Positions 1 to 7,524 of a stretch of DNA of 64,000 nt are shown here, one piece after another; positions within the stretch are counted from its first letter, which is position 1, and each line of letters starts with the position of its first letter. The stretch spans positions 124,001-188,000 of the forward strand of contig BMWJ01000004.1 of the NCBI GenBank assembly GCA_014651175.1, given 5' to 3'. The notes beneath the pieces were generated by a model, which was given only the letters and a program-made list of their open reading frames with translations, did not search any database and was not told the origin of the DNA. Source of the stretch: Streptomyces clavifer. Its GTDB lineage: Bacteria; Actinomycetota; Actinomycetes; Streptomycetales; Streptomycetaceae. Both the position numbers and the translations under genes were made by a program.

Positions 1-1076
1 ACGGCGCTGGCGGGGGTGTCGAGACCGACCGCGTTGCCGATGCGGGAGTGCTTCGTCGGGTAGGCGGACAGGACGAGCGCGATCCGCTTCTCGGCGGCCG
101 GGATGTGGCGGAGCCGGGCGTGCCGTACGGCGATTCCGGCGACCCGGGCCGCGCGCTCGGTGTCGGCGACGTAGGCGGGCAGGCCGTCCTCGTCGATCTC
201 CTTGAAGGAGAACGGCACCGTGATCAGGCGGCCGTCGAACTCCGGCACCGCGATCTGGGTGGCGGCGTCCAGCGGGGAGACGCCCTCGTCGTTCTCCTCC
301 CAGGCGGCGCGGGGGCTGGTGAGGCAGAGCGCCTGGAGGACGGGCACGTCGAGGCCGGTGAGGGCGCCGGCGTCCCAGGACTCGTCGTCGCCCCCCGCGG
401 AGGCGGTGGCGGGCTTGGTGCCGCCGGCGGCGAGGACGGTGGTCACGATGGCGTCGGCGGCCCGGAGTTCGTCGATGAGCTCGGGCTCGGGGGTGCGGAG
501 CGAGGCGACGTACAGCGGGAGGGGGCGGGCCCCGGCGTCCTCCACGGCGGCGCAGAGCGCTTCCACGAAGTCGGTGTTCCCGCTCATGTGGTGGGCGCGG
601 TAGTAGAGCACCGCGATGGTGGGCCCGGTGATGCCCTCACGGGTCTTCCGCTCCAGCGGGCCCCACGCGGGGGCCGGGGCGGGCGGCTCGAAGCCGTGGC
701 CGGTGAGCAGCACCGTGTCGGAGAGGAACCGGGCGAGCTGTTCCAGGTTGGCCGGGCCGCCGTGCGCGAGGTAGGCGTGCGCCTCGGCGGCGATGCCGAT
801 CGGGACGGTGGACGCGGCCATCAGCTGGGCGTCCGGGGCCTGTTCACCGGTCAGCACGACGACGGGGCGGCCGGTCGCCAGCACCTGGTCGAGCCCGTCC
901 TGCCAGGCGCGTACGCCGCCGAGGAGACGTACGACGACGAGGTCGGTGCCGTTCAGCAGCGCGGGAAGGTCCTGGAGCGGGAGCCGGGACGGGTTGGCGT
1001 ACCGGAAGCCGACAGGTCCGCCGGAGGCACGGGCGCTCAGCAGGTCGGTGTCGGACGTCGACAGGAGCAGGATCAT
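1..1076 (-). CDS. cobN: Cobaltochelatase large subunit CobN (3' end outside window)
   Basis: Reading leftwards from an ATG, the frame gives MILLLSTSDTDLLSA and continues open for 358 codons to the window edge. The text matches the N-terminal third of CobN, the large ATP-dependent subunit that inserts cobalt into hydrogenobyrinic acid a,c-diamide: HGFEPPAPAPAW, AVLYYRAHHMSGNTDFV (the conserved YYRxH segment), VPFSFKEIDEDGLPAYV and LSAYPTKHSRIGNAVG. A GAGGAAGG ribosome site lies about 11 nt upstream and an in-frame stop sits just before the ATG, so the start is firm. The gene has a cobalamin riboswitch in its leader and is divergent from cobG. CobN also needs CobS and CobT or ChlI/ChlD-type partners, which are not seen here. 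BchH/ChlH are related, but the riboswitch and neighbours favour CobN. Confidence 0.93.
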   Translation of the reverse strand, partial: MILLLSTSDTDLLSARASGGPVGFRYANPSRLPLQDLPALLNGTDLVVVRLLGGVRAWQDGLDQVLATGRPVVVLTGEQAPDAQLMAASTVPIGIAAEAHAYLAHGGPANLEQLARFLSDTVLLTGHGFEPPAPAPAWGPLERKTREGITGPTIAVLYYRAHHMSGNTDFVEALCAAVEDAGARPLPLYVASLRTPEPELIDELRAADAIVTTVLAAGGTKPATASAGGDDESWDAGALTGLDVPVLQALCLTSPRAAWEENDEGVSPLDAATQIAVPEFDGRLITVPFSFKEIDEDGLPAYVADTERAARVAGIAVRHARLRHIPAAEKRIALVLSAYPTKHSRIGNAVGLDTPASA

Positions 1077-1109
1077 GCGGCGTCAGGCCTTCCTCGGGGT
1101 GTCCACGCC

Positions 1110-1225
1110 CCGGGCGGTGTCGGACGGCAGGAGTTCCTGACTCGCCCGGTCGTGGACCGGGCTCACAGTGGCGGGACCGCGCCGGAATCTCACCGGGCTT
1201 CCTCCCATGTCGCCGTCTGGCGATG
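1110..1225 (-). promoter_or_regulatory. Cobalamin (B12) riboswitch in the cobN leader
   Basis: Read on the minus strand, the leader carries the class hallmarks in order: GGGAGGAAGCCCGGTGAGA, then TTCCGGCGCGG, then CCCGCCACTGTGA, then the B12-box-like GAGTCAGGAACTCCTGCC (plus-strand positions about 1125-1143). A small GGGGCGT/ACACCCC hairpin follows, next to the GAGGAAGG ribosome site. This suggests that adenosylcobalamin binding hides the ribosome site, the usual mode in actinomycetes; that part is inference. Outer limits are approximate. Confidence 0.9.
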
Positions 1226-1391
1226 GCGGACCGAACGGACCGCCGCTAGGCATAGTAGGCCGCAGGTGGGCGGGTGTGACCAGGGCCCCTGACGCGGCTG
1301 GGCCGGGATGGGGCGCGGCCCCGCCGGGATGTCCTGCAGCTCACAGTGACCGCAGGGCTGTGCCACGGTCACGGTGGGTATGCTCGCCGCC

Positions 1392-2684
1392 ATGTCCGCA
1401 TCCTCCAGTTCGCCCCGGTCTCCGGGCGACGCGTGTGCCCGGAGCAGTGGTGACGCCTGCCCCGGGACACTGCGTCTGCACCGTGCGGACGACGGTGCGC
1501 TGGCGCGGGTCCGCATACCCGGCGGGGTGCTGACCGCGGCCGGGGCGGACACGCTCCTGGACGCCGCACTGCGGCTGGGCGACGGTGAGTTGCATCTCAC
1601 CTCGCGCGGCAACGTCCAACTGCGCGGCCTCGCCCCGGACTGCGGTCCGGAACTGGCCCGGCTGCTGAGCGGGGCCGGACTCCTTCCCTCCGAACGCCAC
1701 GAGCGGGTACGCAACTTCGTCGCCTCCCCCCTCTCCGGTCTCGACGGTCTCGGGTCCGCGGACGTCGGGCCGTGGCTGACCGAGCTCGACCGGCTCGTCT
1801 GCGGCAGCGACCGCGCCGCGGACCTCTCCGGCCGGTTCCTCTTCGCGCTCGACGACGGCCGCGGAGACGTCGACGCCCTCGGCGCCGACCTCGCCCTGCT
1901 GGCCCGTACCGGCGAGACCGCGTTGCTGCGCGTCGGACCCACGGACGCCGTCCTCCGTCTGCCGGCCGACGACGGCCCGCGTGCCGCCCTCCTCGCCGCC
2001 GGGGCGTTCCTGGACGCGGCCCGTCCGACCGGGGCCTGGCGGGTGAAGGACCTGCCCGACGACGAGGCGTTCGCCCTGTCCGGCGCCGTCGTCCGACGCC
2101 TGCGGGACGCCGGGATCCCCGCCGCGCCGGACCGTCACCCCCGCCCGTCCGGCGCCCGCCCCCCGGCCCCCGGGCCCGTGCGGGGCCGGGGCCACGAGGT
2201 CGCGCTCTCCGTCGGCGTACCGCTGGGGCGGCTGGACCGGGAGCAGTGGCGGCTCCTGTCGGGCTCCGGCGAGCTGAGGCTCACCCCGTGGCGCGGCGCC
2301 GTCGTCTCCCGCGTCGTCCCCGAGCGGGTGGACGGCCTGCTCGGCGCCCTCTCCGGGGCCGGGCTGATCGTCGGCCCGGGCTCCGCATGGGCCGGTGTCG
2401 GGGCGTGCATCGGGCAGCCCGGCTGCGCGAAGTCACTGGCCGACGTACGGGCCCAGGCGGGGGCCGCCGTCGGACCGGCGGGACGGCTCCCTGTGTACTG
2501 GTCCGGGTGCGAACGCCGGTGCGGCCATCCGCACGGGGAGTGGATCGACGTGGTCGCCACCCCCGCAGGACACCGGATCTCCCATGTGCGGGGGGACCGG
2601 ACCACCCCGGCGGCGACCGTCCGGGACGACCCGGCCGCGCTCGCCGCCGCCGTGGCGGCGGCACGCGACGCCCGTACCGCCTGA
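1392..2684 (+). CDS. cobG: Precorrin-3B synthase CobG
   Basis: A protein of 430 residues of the nitrite/sulfite-reductase type (ferredoxin-like half, then 4Fe4S half, duplicated). It catalyses the O2-dependent oxidation of precorrin-3A to precorrin-3B, the ring-contraction-priming step of the aerobic B12 route. Visible support: HLTSRGNVQLRGL near residue 70, and an iron-sulfur/siroheme-type cysteine set C339-x5-C345 (ACIGQPGC) and C373-x3-C377 (SGCERRC). GTG and ATG codons at 1374 and 1380 are alternative starts; 1392 (MSASSSS) is chosen because the first real homology begins later (GTLRLHRADDG), but no strong ribosome site decides it. It is followed after 46 nt by cobH on the same strand and is divergent from cobN. 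Its Fe-S/siroheme chemistry marks the pathway as oxygen-using. Confidence 0.88.
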   Translation: MSASSSSPRSPGDACARSSGDACPGTLRLHRADDGALARVRIPGGVLTAAGADTLLDAALRLGDGELHLTSRGNVQLRGLAPDCGPELARLLSGAGLLPSERHERVRNFVASPLSGLDGLGSADVGPWLTELDRLVCGSDRAADLSGRFLFALDDGRGDVDALGADLALLARTGETALLRVGPTDAVLRLPADDGPRAALLAAGAFLDAARPTGAWRVKDLPDDEAFALSGAVVRRLRDAGIPAAPDRHPRPSGARPPAPGPVRGRGHEVALSVGVPLGRLDREQWRLLSGSGELRLTPWRGAVVSRVVPERVDGLLGALSGAGLIVGPGSAWAGVGACIGQPGCAKSLADVRAQAGAAVGPAGRLPVYWSGCERRCGHPHGEWIDVVATPAGHRISHVRGDRTTPAATVRDDPAALAAAVAAARDARTA

Positions 2685-2730
2685 CCACCCAGTACCCGAA
2701 GCACCCCTGAAGAAAGAAAGCGACAGCACT

Positions 2731-3357
2731 GTGCACCAGTACGAGAAGGACGGACCGGCGATCTACCGCCAGTCCTTCGCCACCATCCGCGCGGAGGCGG
2801 ATCTGGCCGGGCTGCCCGCCGACGTGAGCCAGGTCGCCGTCCGCATGATCCACGCCTGCGGCATGGTCGATCTCGTACGCGATCTCGCCTTCTCGCCGAA
2901 CGCCGTGGCCGACGCCCGCGCGGCGCTCCGCTCCGGTGCGCCGATCCTGTGCGACGTGGCCATGGTCGCCAGCGGTGTCACCCGCAAGCGCCTGCCCGCG
3001 GACAACGACGTGATCTGCACCCTGTCCGACCCGGCCGTCCCCGGGCTGGCCGCGAAGCTCGGCACCACCCGCAGCGCCGCCGCCCTGGAGCTGTGGCGCG
3101 ACCGGATGGAGGGGGCCGTCGTCGCCGTCGGCAACGCACCCACCGCGCTCTTCCGCCTGCTGGAGATGATCGAGGACGGTGCTCCCCGCCCGGCCGCCGT
3201 CATCGGTGTGCCGGTCGGCTTCATCGGGGCCGCCGAGTCCAAGGAGGCCCTGGCCGTCCACACGTCCGGCCTGGAGCACCTGATCGTGCGCGGCCGGCGC
3301 GGCGGCAGCGCCCTGGCGGCCGCCGCCCTCAACGCGATCGCCAGCGAGGAGGAGTGA
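2731..3357 (+). CDS. cobH: Precorrin-8X methylmutase CobH
   Basis: A 208-residue protein, the normal length for CobH/CbiC. It moves the C11 methyl to C12, turning precorrin-8X into hydrogenobyrinic acid. Diagnostic stretches are DGPAIYRQSFATIR, VRMIHACGMVDL with the catalytic histidine (H41 here, His43 in Pseudomonas denitrificans), PILCDVAMVASGVTRKRL, VVAVGNAPTALFRLLE and VIGVPVGFIGAAESKE. The start is GTG, preceded by a purine run (AAGAAAGAAAG). The frame is open further upstream, but that part overlaps cobG and carries no homology. The gene overlaps or abuts cobIJ: its TGA lies within GGAGTGAGCGTG, so the two are translationally coupled. Confidence 0.93.
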   Translation: MHQYEKDGPAIYRQSFATIRAEADLAGLPADVSQVAVRMIHACGMVDLVRDLAFSPNAVADARAALRSGAPILCDVAMVASGVTRKRLPADNDVICTLSDPAVPGLAAKLGTTRSAAALELWRDRMEGAVVAVGNAPTALFRLLEMIEDGAPRPAAVIGVPVGFIGAAESKEALAVHTSGLEHLIVRGRRGGSALAAAALNAIASEEE

Positions 3358-3359
3358 GC

Positions 3360-4883
3360 GTGAGCGAGCAGCAGAGCACCGGAGGCACCGGGCGGCTGTA
3401 CGGTGTCGGGCTCGGCCCCGGTGACCCGGCCCTGATGACCGTGCGGGCCGTACAGATCATCGCCGAGGCCGATGTCGTCGCGTACCACTCCGCCCGCCAC
3501 GGCCGTTCCATCGCCCGCTCGATCGCGGCGCAGCACATCCGCGCCGACCACATCGAAGAGGCACTGGTCTACCCCCTCACGACGGAGACCACGGACCACC
3601 CCGGCGGCTACCGGGGCGCACTGGACGAGTTCTACACCGAGGCCGCGGCCCGGCTCGCCGTGCACCTCGACGCCGGACGCACCGTCGCCGTGCTCGCCGA
3701 GGGCGACCCGCTCTTCTACGGCTCGTACCAGCACATGCACAAGCGGCTCGCGCACCGTTACGCCACCGAGGTCGTCCCCGGCGTCACGTCGGTCAGCGCC
3801 GCCGCCGCCCGGCTCGGCACGCCGCTCGTCGAGGGCGAGGAGGTGCTGACGATCCTGCCCGGCACGCTGCCGGAGGAGGAGCTGACGGCACGTCTGGCGG
3901 CCACGGACTCCGCGGTGGTGATGAAGCTGGGCCGTACGTTCCCCGCCGTGCGCCGCGCGTTCGAGGCGTCCGGGCGGCTGCCCGAGGCGCGGTACGTGGA
4001 GCGGGCCACGATGGCCGGGGAGCGCACCGGCGACCTGGCGGACACGGACGCCGACTCGGTGCCGTACTTCGCGGTCGCGGTGCTGCCCAGCAGGATCGAC
4101 GCGCCCCGCCCCGCACCGTCGGCGGCCCCGGGCACCGGTGAGGTCGTCGTCGTCGGCACCGGCCCCGCGGGACCACTGTGGCTGACGCCCGAGACGCGGG
4201 GGGCGCTGGCCGCCGCCGACGACCTCGTCGGCTACACGACGTATCTGGACCGGGTCCCGGTCCGCCCGGGGCAGCAGCGCCACGGCTCCGACAACAAGGT
4301 CGAGTCGGAGCGCGCCGAATTCGCCCTGGACCTGGCACGCCGGGGACGCCGTGTGGCCGTCGTGTCCGGCGGCGACCCGGGGGTCTTCGCCATGGCGACG
4401 GCCGTGCTGGAAGTGGCCTCGCAGGACGCGTACACGGACATAGCGGTGCGGGTGCTGCCCGGGGTGACCGCGGCCAACGCCGCAGCCGCCCGCGCGGGTG
4501 CTCCGCTGGGCCACGACTACGCCACCCTCTCGCTCTCGGACCGGCTCAAGCCCTGGGAGGTCATCGCCGAGCGGCTGCGCGCCGCCGCGACGGCCGACCT
4601 GGTCCTGGCGCTCTACAACCCCGGCTCCCGCAGCCGGACCTGGCAGGTCGGCAAGGCCCGGGACCTGCTGCTGGAGCACCGCTCCCCGGACACCCCCGTG
4701 GTGCTCGGGCGTGATGTCGGCGGGCCGGCGGAGAGCGTGCGCACGGTGCGGCTCGCCGATCTCGATCCGGCCGAGGTCGACATGCGGACGATCCTGATCG
4801 TGGGTTCCTCGCAGACCCGTTGGGTACGACGGGGCGACGGCCGGCAGATCGTCTGGACGCCGCGCCGCTACCCGGAGGGCTGA
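3360..4883 (+). CDS. cobIJ: CobI-CobJ fusion: precorrin-2 C20- and precorrin-3B C17-methyltransferase
   Basis: A 507-residue fusion of two SAM-dependent tetrapyrrole methylases. Residues about 10-240 are CobI (GVGLGPGDPALMTVRA, LAEGDPLFYGSYQHM, EVVPGVTSVSAAAARL). Residues about 255-505 are CobJ (VVGTGPAGPLWLTPETR, VSGGDPGVFAMATAVLE, LPGVTAANAAAARAGAPLG, YNPGSRSRTWQ). CobI methylates C20 of precorrin-2; CobJ methylates C17 and contracts the ring of precorrin-3B, the product of CobG just upstream. The same fusion is known in mycobacteria and streptomycetes. GTG at 3360 is preferred over GTG at 3354 because GGAGG at 3348-3352 is 7 nt away from it but only 1 nt from the other. It ends the cobG-cobH-cobIJ operon. 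Confidence 0.93.
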   Translation: MSEQQSTGGTGRLYGVGLGPGDPALMTVRAVQIIAEADVVAYHSARHGRSIARSIAAQHIRADHIEEALVYPLTTETTDHPGGYRGALDEFYTEAAARLAVHLDAGRTVAVLAEGDPLFYGSYQHMHKRLAHRYATEVVPGVTSVSAAAARLGTPLVEGEEVLTILPGTLPEEELTARLAATDSAVVMKLGRTFPAVRRAFEASGRLPEARYVERATMAGERTGDLADTDADSVPYFAVAVLPSRIDAPRPAPSAAPGTGEVVVVGTGPAGPLWLTPETRGALAAADDLVGYTTYLDRVPVRPGQQRHGSDNKVESERAEFALDLARRGRRVAVVSGGDPGVFAMATAVLEVASQDAYTDIAVRVLPGVTAANAAAARAGAPLGHDYATLSLSDRLKPWEVIAERLRAAATADLVLALYNPGSRSRTWQVGKARDLLLEHRSPDTPVVLGRDVGGPAESVRTVRLADLDPAEVDMRTILIVGSSQTRWVRRGDGRQIVWTPRRYPEG

Positions 4884-4894
4884 CGGAGCCCTCC

Positions 4895-4930
4895 GGACAC
4901 CGCCCGGGCCGGCCGCGCCGGGCGGTGTCC
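4895..4930 (+). terminator. Hairpin terminator after cobIJ
   Basis: GGACACCGCCCGG and its complement CCGGGCGGTGTCC flank a GC-rich loop 12 nt after the cobIJ stop. It lacks a T-run, as usual for Streptomyces. It sits between convergent genes and can serve both. Confidence 0.75.
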
Positions 4931-4962
4931 GGGCGGCCGGGCCGAAGCGGTGCCCGGACGGA

Positions 4963-6498
4963 TCAGCGGTCCCGGACCGAGTCCGCCAGCCTGCCGATGG
5001 ACCGGGCCGCCTCGGCCAGGCTGCGGGCCGCCTGCTCCAGCTCCACGGCGAGGCGGGCCGTCCGCTCGCGCTCCGCGGCGTCGTCCGGGGTGGCGAGGGC
5101 CGTGCCCCGGTATCCGATGGGGCCCTCGTCGTGCCGCTGGTAGTAGCCGCTGAAGTGGTCCGAGGCGACTCCGGCGAACCGCACACCGGAGAGCTGTATC
5201 TCGCCCGCGCCCCCGTTGCCGGTGATGTCGAGGCGGTAGCGGGAGTAGGCCACCGGGGCGGCACCGATCCGGAAACGCCTGCTCTCGAAGCGCCCGGTGA
5301 AGCTCTCCCCGGCCCGGGAGTCCAGCTCCGTCCAGCGGATGCCGTCCTGCGAGCCGAGCAGCGTCCAGTCCCGGGGATCACGGTCCGGGAAGTCGTTGGC
5401 GGTCGTCAGCGTGTAGCCGGTGAGGGCGAGGGGCCGGCCGAACGCGAAATCCACGGTGGCTTCGCACGAGCCGGCCAGCCACTTCGCCCGGGAGTCCCGG
5501 AGCAGATTCGTCGCCACCTCCCCGACCTCCTCGAACTCGTCGCTGACGTCGACGACCGTCGCCCCCGCGGTCACGTCCGGCGCGTCCCCCGCCCCCGAAC
5601 GCCCGGTGGCGATGCTCAGCCCGGCCACACCGGAGTTGCCCCGCTGGTCACGCCAGGTCACCCGCTCCACGGGGCCGGAGCCGTCCTCCACCAGGATCCG
5701 CAGCTCGCCGGAGTCGTGCCAGCCGCCGCCCCACCCCTCCTCGGTGCGGAAGCGGTGCACACGGACGCCCTCGGTCCCCTCCGGGAACGCCCCGCGCCCG
5801 ATGACGCGGCCACGGAACTCGGCGAGAGTGCCGTCGGCGGCGCGGTGGTGGCCGTGGAAGTCGGACATGTTCGACTGGAAGCTGATCGCCGACTCCGCGC
5901 CGTTCTGCCCGCGCCATCCCAGCTGGGCGGGCAGCGACTGCTCACCCCGGTCGACGTGGAACAGCAGCCGGGGGCCGGGCCGCCAGTCCGAGGTGAACGG
6001 CAGACGCCGCTCCGTCGTGTAGGTGAAGACCGTGTCCCGGGCAGCCGCCGCGGCCATCGCGCGCTCGGAACGGCCGCGCTCGTACACGGAGTCGAGCGTG
6101 ACGCGGTAGAGCCAGAGCATGCTGCGCGCGTCGGCCCCCGTGCGTATCTCCAGCGTGTTGGTACCCGGCCTCAGCAGCTCGCCCGGCACGGCGAAGACGT
6201 TGTCCTGCGGCAGGTCGCCGCCACCGGGCACGGTGAGCCCCTCCGTCAGCACCTTCCCGTTCAGCAGCAGGTCGACCGGCGCGTGTCCGGGGGACCCGCC
6301 CAGCTTGGAGACCAGCGCGGTGACCTTGAGCGTCGCCTCGAGGATCTGCTCCGCGCCGTCCACCTCGAAGTCGAGCTCGGTGCTCGCGTCGGCCCCCATC
6401 ACCAGGTGTGACGGTGCCTCATGGCAGTCGCGGTACCTGATCCCGGCATTGGACACGCTGACCGGCGTGGCGGAGAAGTCGGCGAACGTCGGTTGCAT
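4963..6498 (-). CDS. Discoidin (F5/8 type C)-like domain protein, function unknown
   Basis: A 511-residue protein with no signal peptide or membrane segment. The N-terminal part (about 1-150) is beta-rich, with PVDLLLNGKVL and PGTNTLEIRTG resembling a jelly-roll galactose-binding fold. The middle (150-310) is unassigned. Residues about 345-455 look like an F5/8-type C domain: ATNLLRDSRAKWLAG, GRPLALTGYTLTTAND, DPRDWTLLGSQDGIRWTEL, YSRYRLDITGNGGAGEIQL. The last 40 residues (AERERTARLAVELEQAARSL) form a probable coiled coil. ATG 6498 has AGGAG 6 nt upstream, so the GTG at 6522 is not preferred. It lies between cobIJ and cobK, but nothing in it suggests corrinoid chemistry. A carbohydrate-binding or cytoplasmic adhesion-type role is only a guess. 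Confidence 0.75.
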   Translation of the reverse strand: MQPTFADFSATPVSVSNAGIRYRDCHEAPSHLVMGADASTELDFEVDGAEQILEATLKVTALVSKLGGSPGHAPVDLLLNGKVLTEGLTVPGGGDLPQDNVFAVPGELLRPGTNTLEIRTGADARSMLWLYRVTLDSVYERGRSERAMAAAAARDTVFTYTTERRLPFTSDWRPGPRLLFHVDRGEQSLPAQLGWRGQNGAESAISFQSNMSDFHGHHRAADGTLAEFRGRVIGRGAFPEGTEGVRVHRFRTEEGWGGGWHDSGELRILVEDGSGPVERVTWRDQRGNSGVAGLSIATGRSGAGDAPDVTAGATVVDVSDEFEEVGEVATNLLRDSRAKWLAGSCEATVDFAFGRPLALTGYTLTTANDFPDRDPRDWTLLGSQDGIRWTELDSRAGESFTGRFESRRFRIGAAPVAYSRYRLDITGNGGAGEIQLSGVRFAGVASDHFSGYYQRHDEGPIGYRGTALATPDDAAERERTARLAVELEQAARSLAEAARSIGRLADSVRDR

Positions 6499-6744
6499 GG
6501 GGGGCTCCTGAGCCTTCGTCACGCCGGTTCGAGGCGTTGGTGAGTGGGTCTGCCCAAGACGTTAACGACGGCCACTGACATCGCTTCTCGCGACGGGTTC
6601 CCGGTGGTCGTGGCTCTGCCACCGGCTGACCTCCCGCCGGGCCGTCGGTCCGGCGGTACGGGGCCTCCCCGGCACCGCCGACGATCCGTGGCCGGCGGAG
6701 GGGCGGGTCCTCCGACGCGCCCGGACCGATCCGGCCGAAAGGCC

Positions 6745-7509
6745 TCAGGCCCCCTGCCCCACGAGGCCCCGCAGCCAGGCGACGGCCTCCTCCGGGGTCC
6801 CCGCCACCGGTACGCCGTCGGGGGCCGGCGGGCGGCGGACCACGACCACCGGGATCCCGGCCTCCCGCGCGGCGGTGAGTTTGGGGGCGGTCGCGTGGCC
6901 GCCGCTGTCCTTCGTCACGAGGACGTCGACGCCGTACCGCCGGACGAGCTCCCGCTCCCCGTCCAGGGAGAACGGCCCCCGGTCCAGCAGGATCTCCATC
7001 CGTGCCGGGTACGGGGCCTCCGGGGCGTCCACCGAACGCATCAGGAACCACAGCGGGTCCAGCTCCGCGAACGCGGCCAGCCCCATCCGCCCGGTCGTGA
7101 GGAAGACGCGCCGCCCCAGCCCCGGAAGGAGCTCCGCCGCCCCCGCCAGGGAGTCGGTCATGTGCCACCGGTCGCCGTCCGAGGGCACCCAGCCGGGCCG
7201 GCGCAGCGCAAGCAGGGGAACATGGACTGCGGCAGCGGCCGAGGCCGCGTTGAAACTGATCGTCCCGGCGAAAGGATGGGTGGCGTCGATGACCGCATCC
7301 ACTCGGTGTGCGCGGAGCCACTCCGCCATTCCGTCGGCCCCGCCGAACCCGCCGACGCGCGTCTCGCCCGGCGGCAGTCTCGGGCTGGCGACCCGGCCCG
7401 CCAGTGAGCTGGTCACCCGCACCCAGGCCGGTCCGTCCGCGGCCACCAGGCACTCCGCGAGGCGGCGGGCCTCCGTCGTGCCGCCGAGGACGAGTACGTG
7501 CAAGGGCAT
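6745..7509 (-). CDS. cobK: Precorrin-6A reductase CobK
   Basis: A 254-residue NADPH-dependent reductase of precorrin-6A to precorrin-6B. It starts MPLHVLVLGGTTEARRLAE (Rossmann-type GGTxEAR). It continues with RVTSSLAGRVASPRLPPGE, VDAVIDATHPFAGTISFNA (the DATHPFA signature), VFLTTGRMGLAAF, MRSVDAPEAPYPARMEIL and VLVTKDSGGHATAPKL, all standard CobK/CbiJ blocks. The open frame extends far upstream, but only as an antisense shadow of cbiD. Its ATG is 15 nt from the divergent cbiD ATG, so the two genes share a minimal control region. Confidence 0.93.
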   Translation of the reverse strand: MPLHVLVLGGTTEARRLAECLVAADGPAWVRVTSSLAGRVASPRLPPGETRVGGFGGADGMAEWLRAHRVDAVIDATHPFAGTISFNAASAAAAVHVPLLALRRPGWVPSDGDRWHMTDSLAGAAELLPGLGRRVFLTTGRMGLAAFAELDPLWFLMRSVDAPEAPYPARMEILLDRGPFSLDGERELVRRYGVDVLVTKDSGGHATAPKLTAAREAGIPVVVVRRPPAPDGVPVAGTPEEAVAWLRGLVGQGA

Positions 7510-7510
7510 G

Positions 7511-7520
7511 GGACCGGTCC
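7511..7520. promoter_or_regulatory. 10-bp palindrome between the cobK and cbiD start codons
   Basis: GGACCGGTCC is a perfect palindrome filling most of the 15 nt between the divergent ATGs at 7509 (minus) and 7525 (plus). Any promoter for either gene must lie inside the other's coding region or give near-leaderless mRNA. The palindrome is a candidate operator, but it could be chance in GC-rich DNA. Confidence 0.35.
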
Positions 7521-7524
7521 ATCC

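Noticed and set aside
48-1292. 414-codon plus-strand open frame
   Set aside because: It is the antisense shadow of cobN; the minus-strand frame has clear CobN motifs and the plus-strand text is low-complexity Gly/Arg/Val.
1226-1391. Second cobalamin riboswitch before cobG
   Set aside because: No B12 box or CCCGCCACTGTGA-type core on the plus strand.
2763-5381. 872-codon minus-strand frame
   Set aside because: Antisense to cobH, cobIJ and part of the discoidin gene; no protein family and skewed composition.
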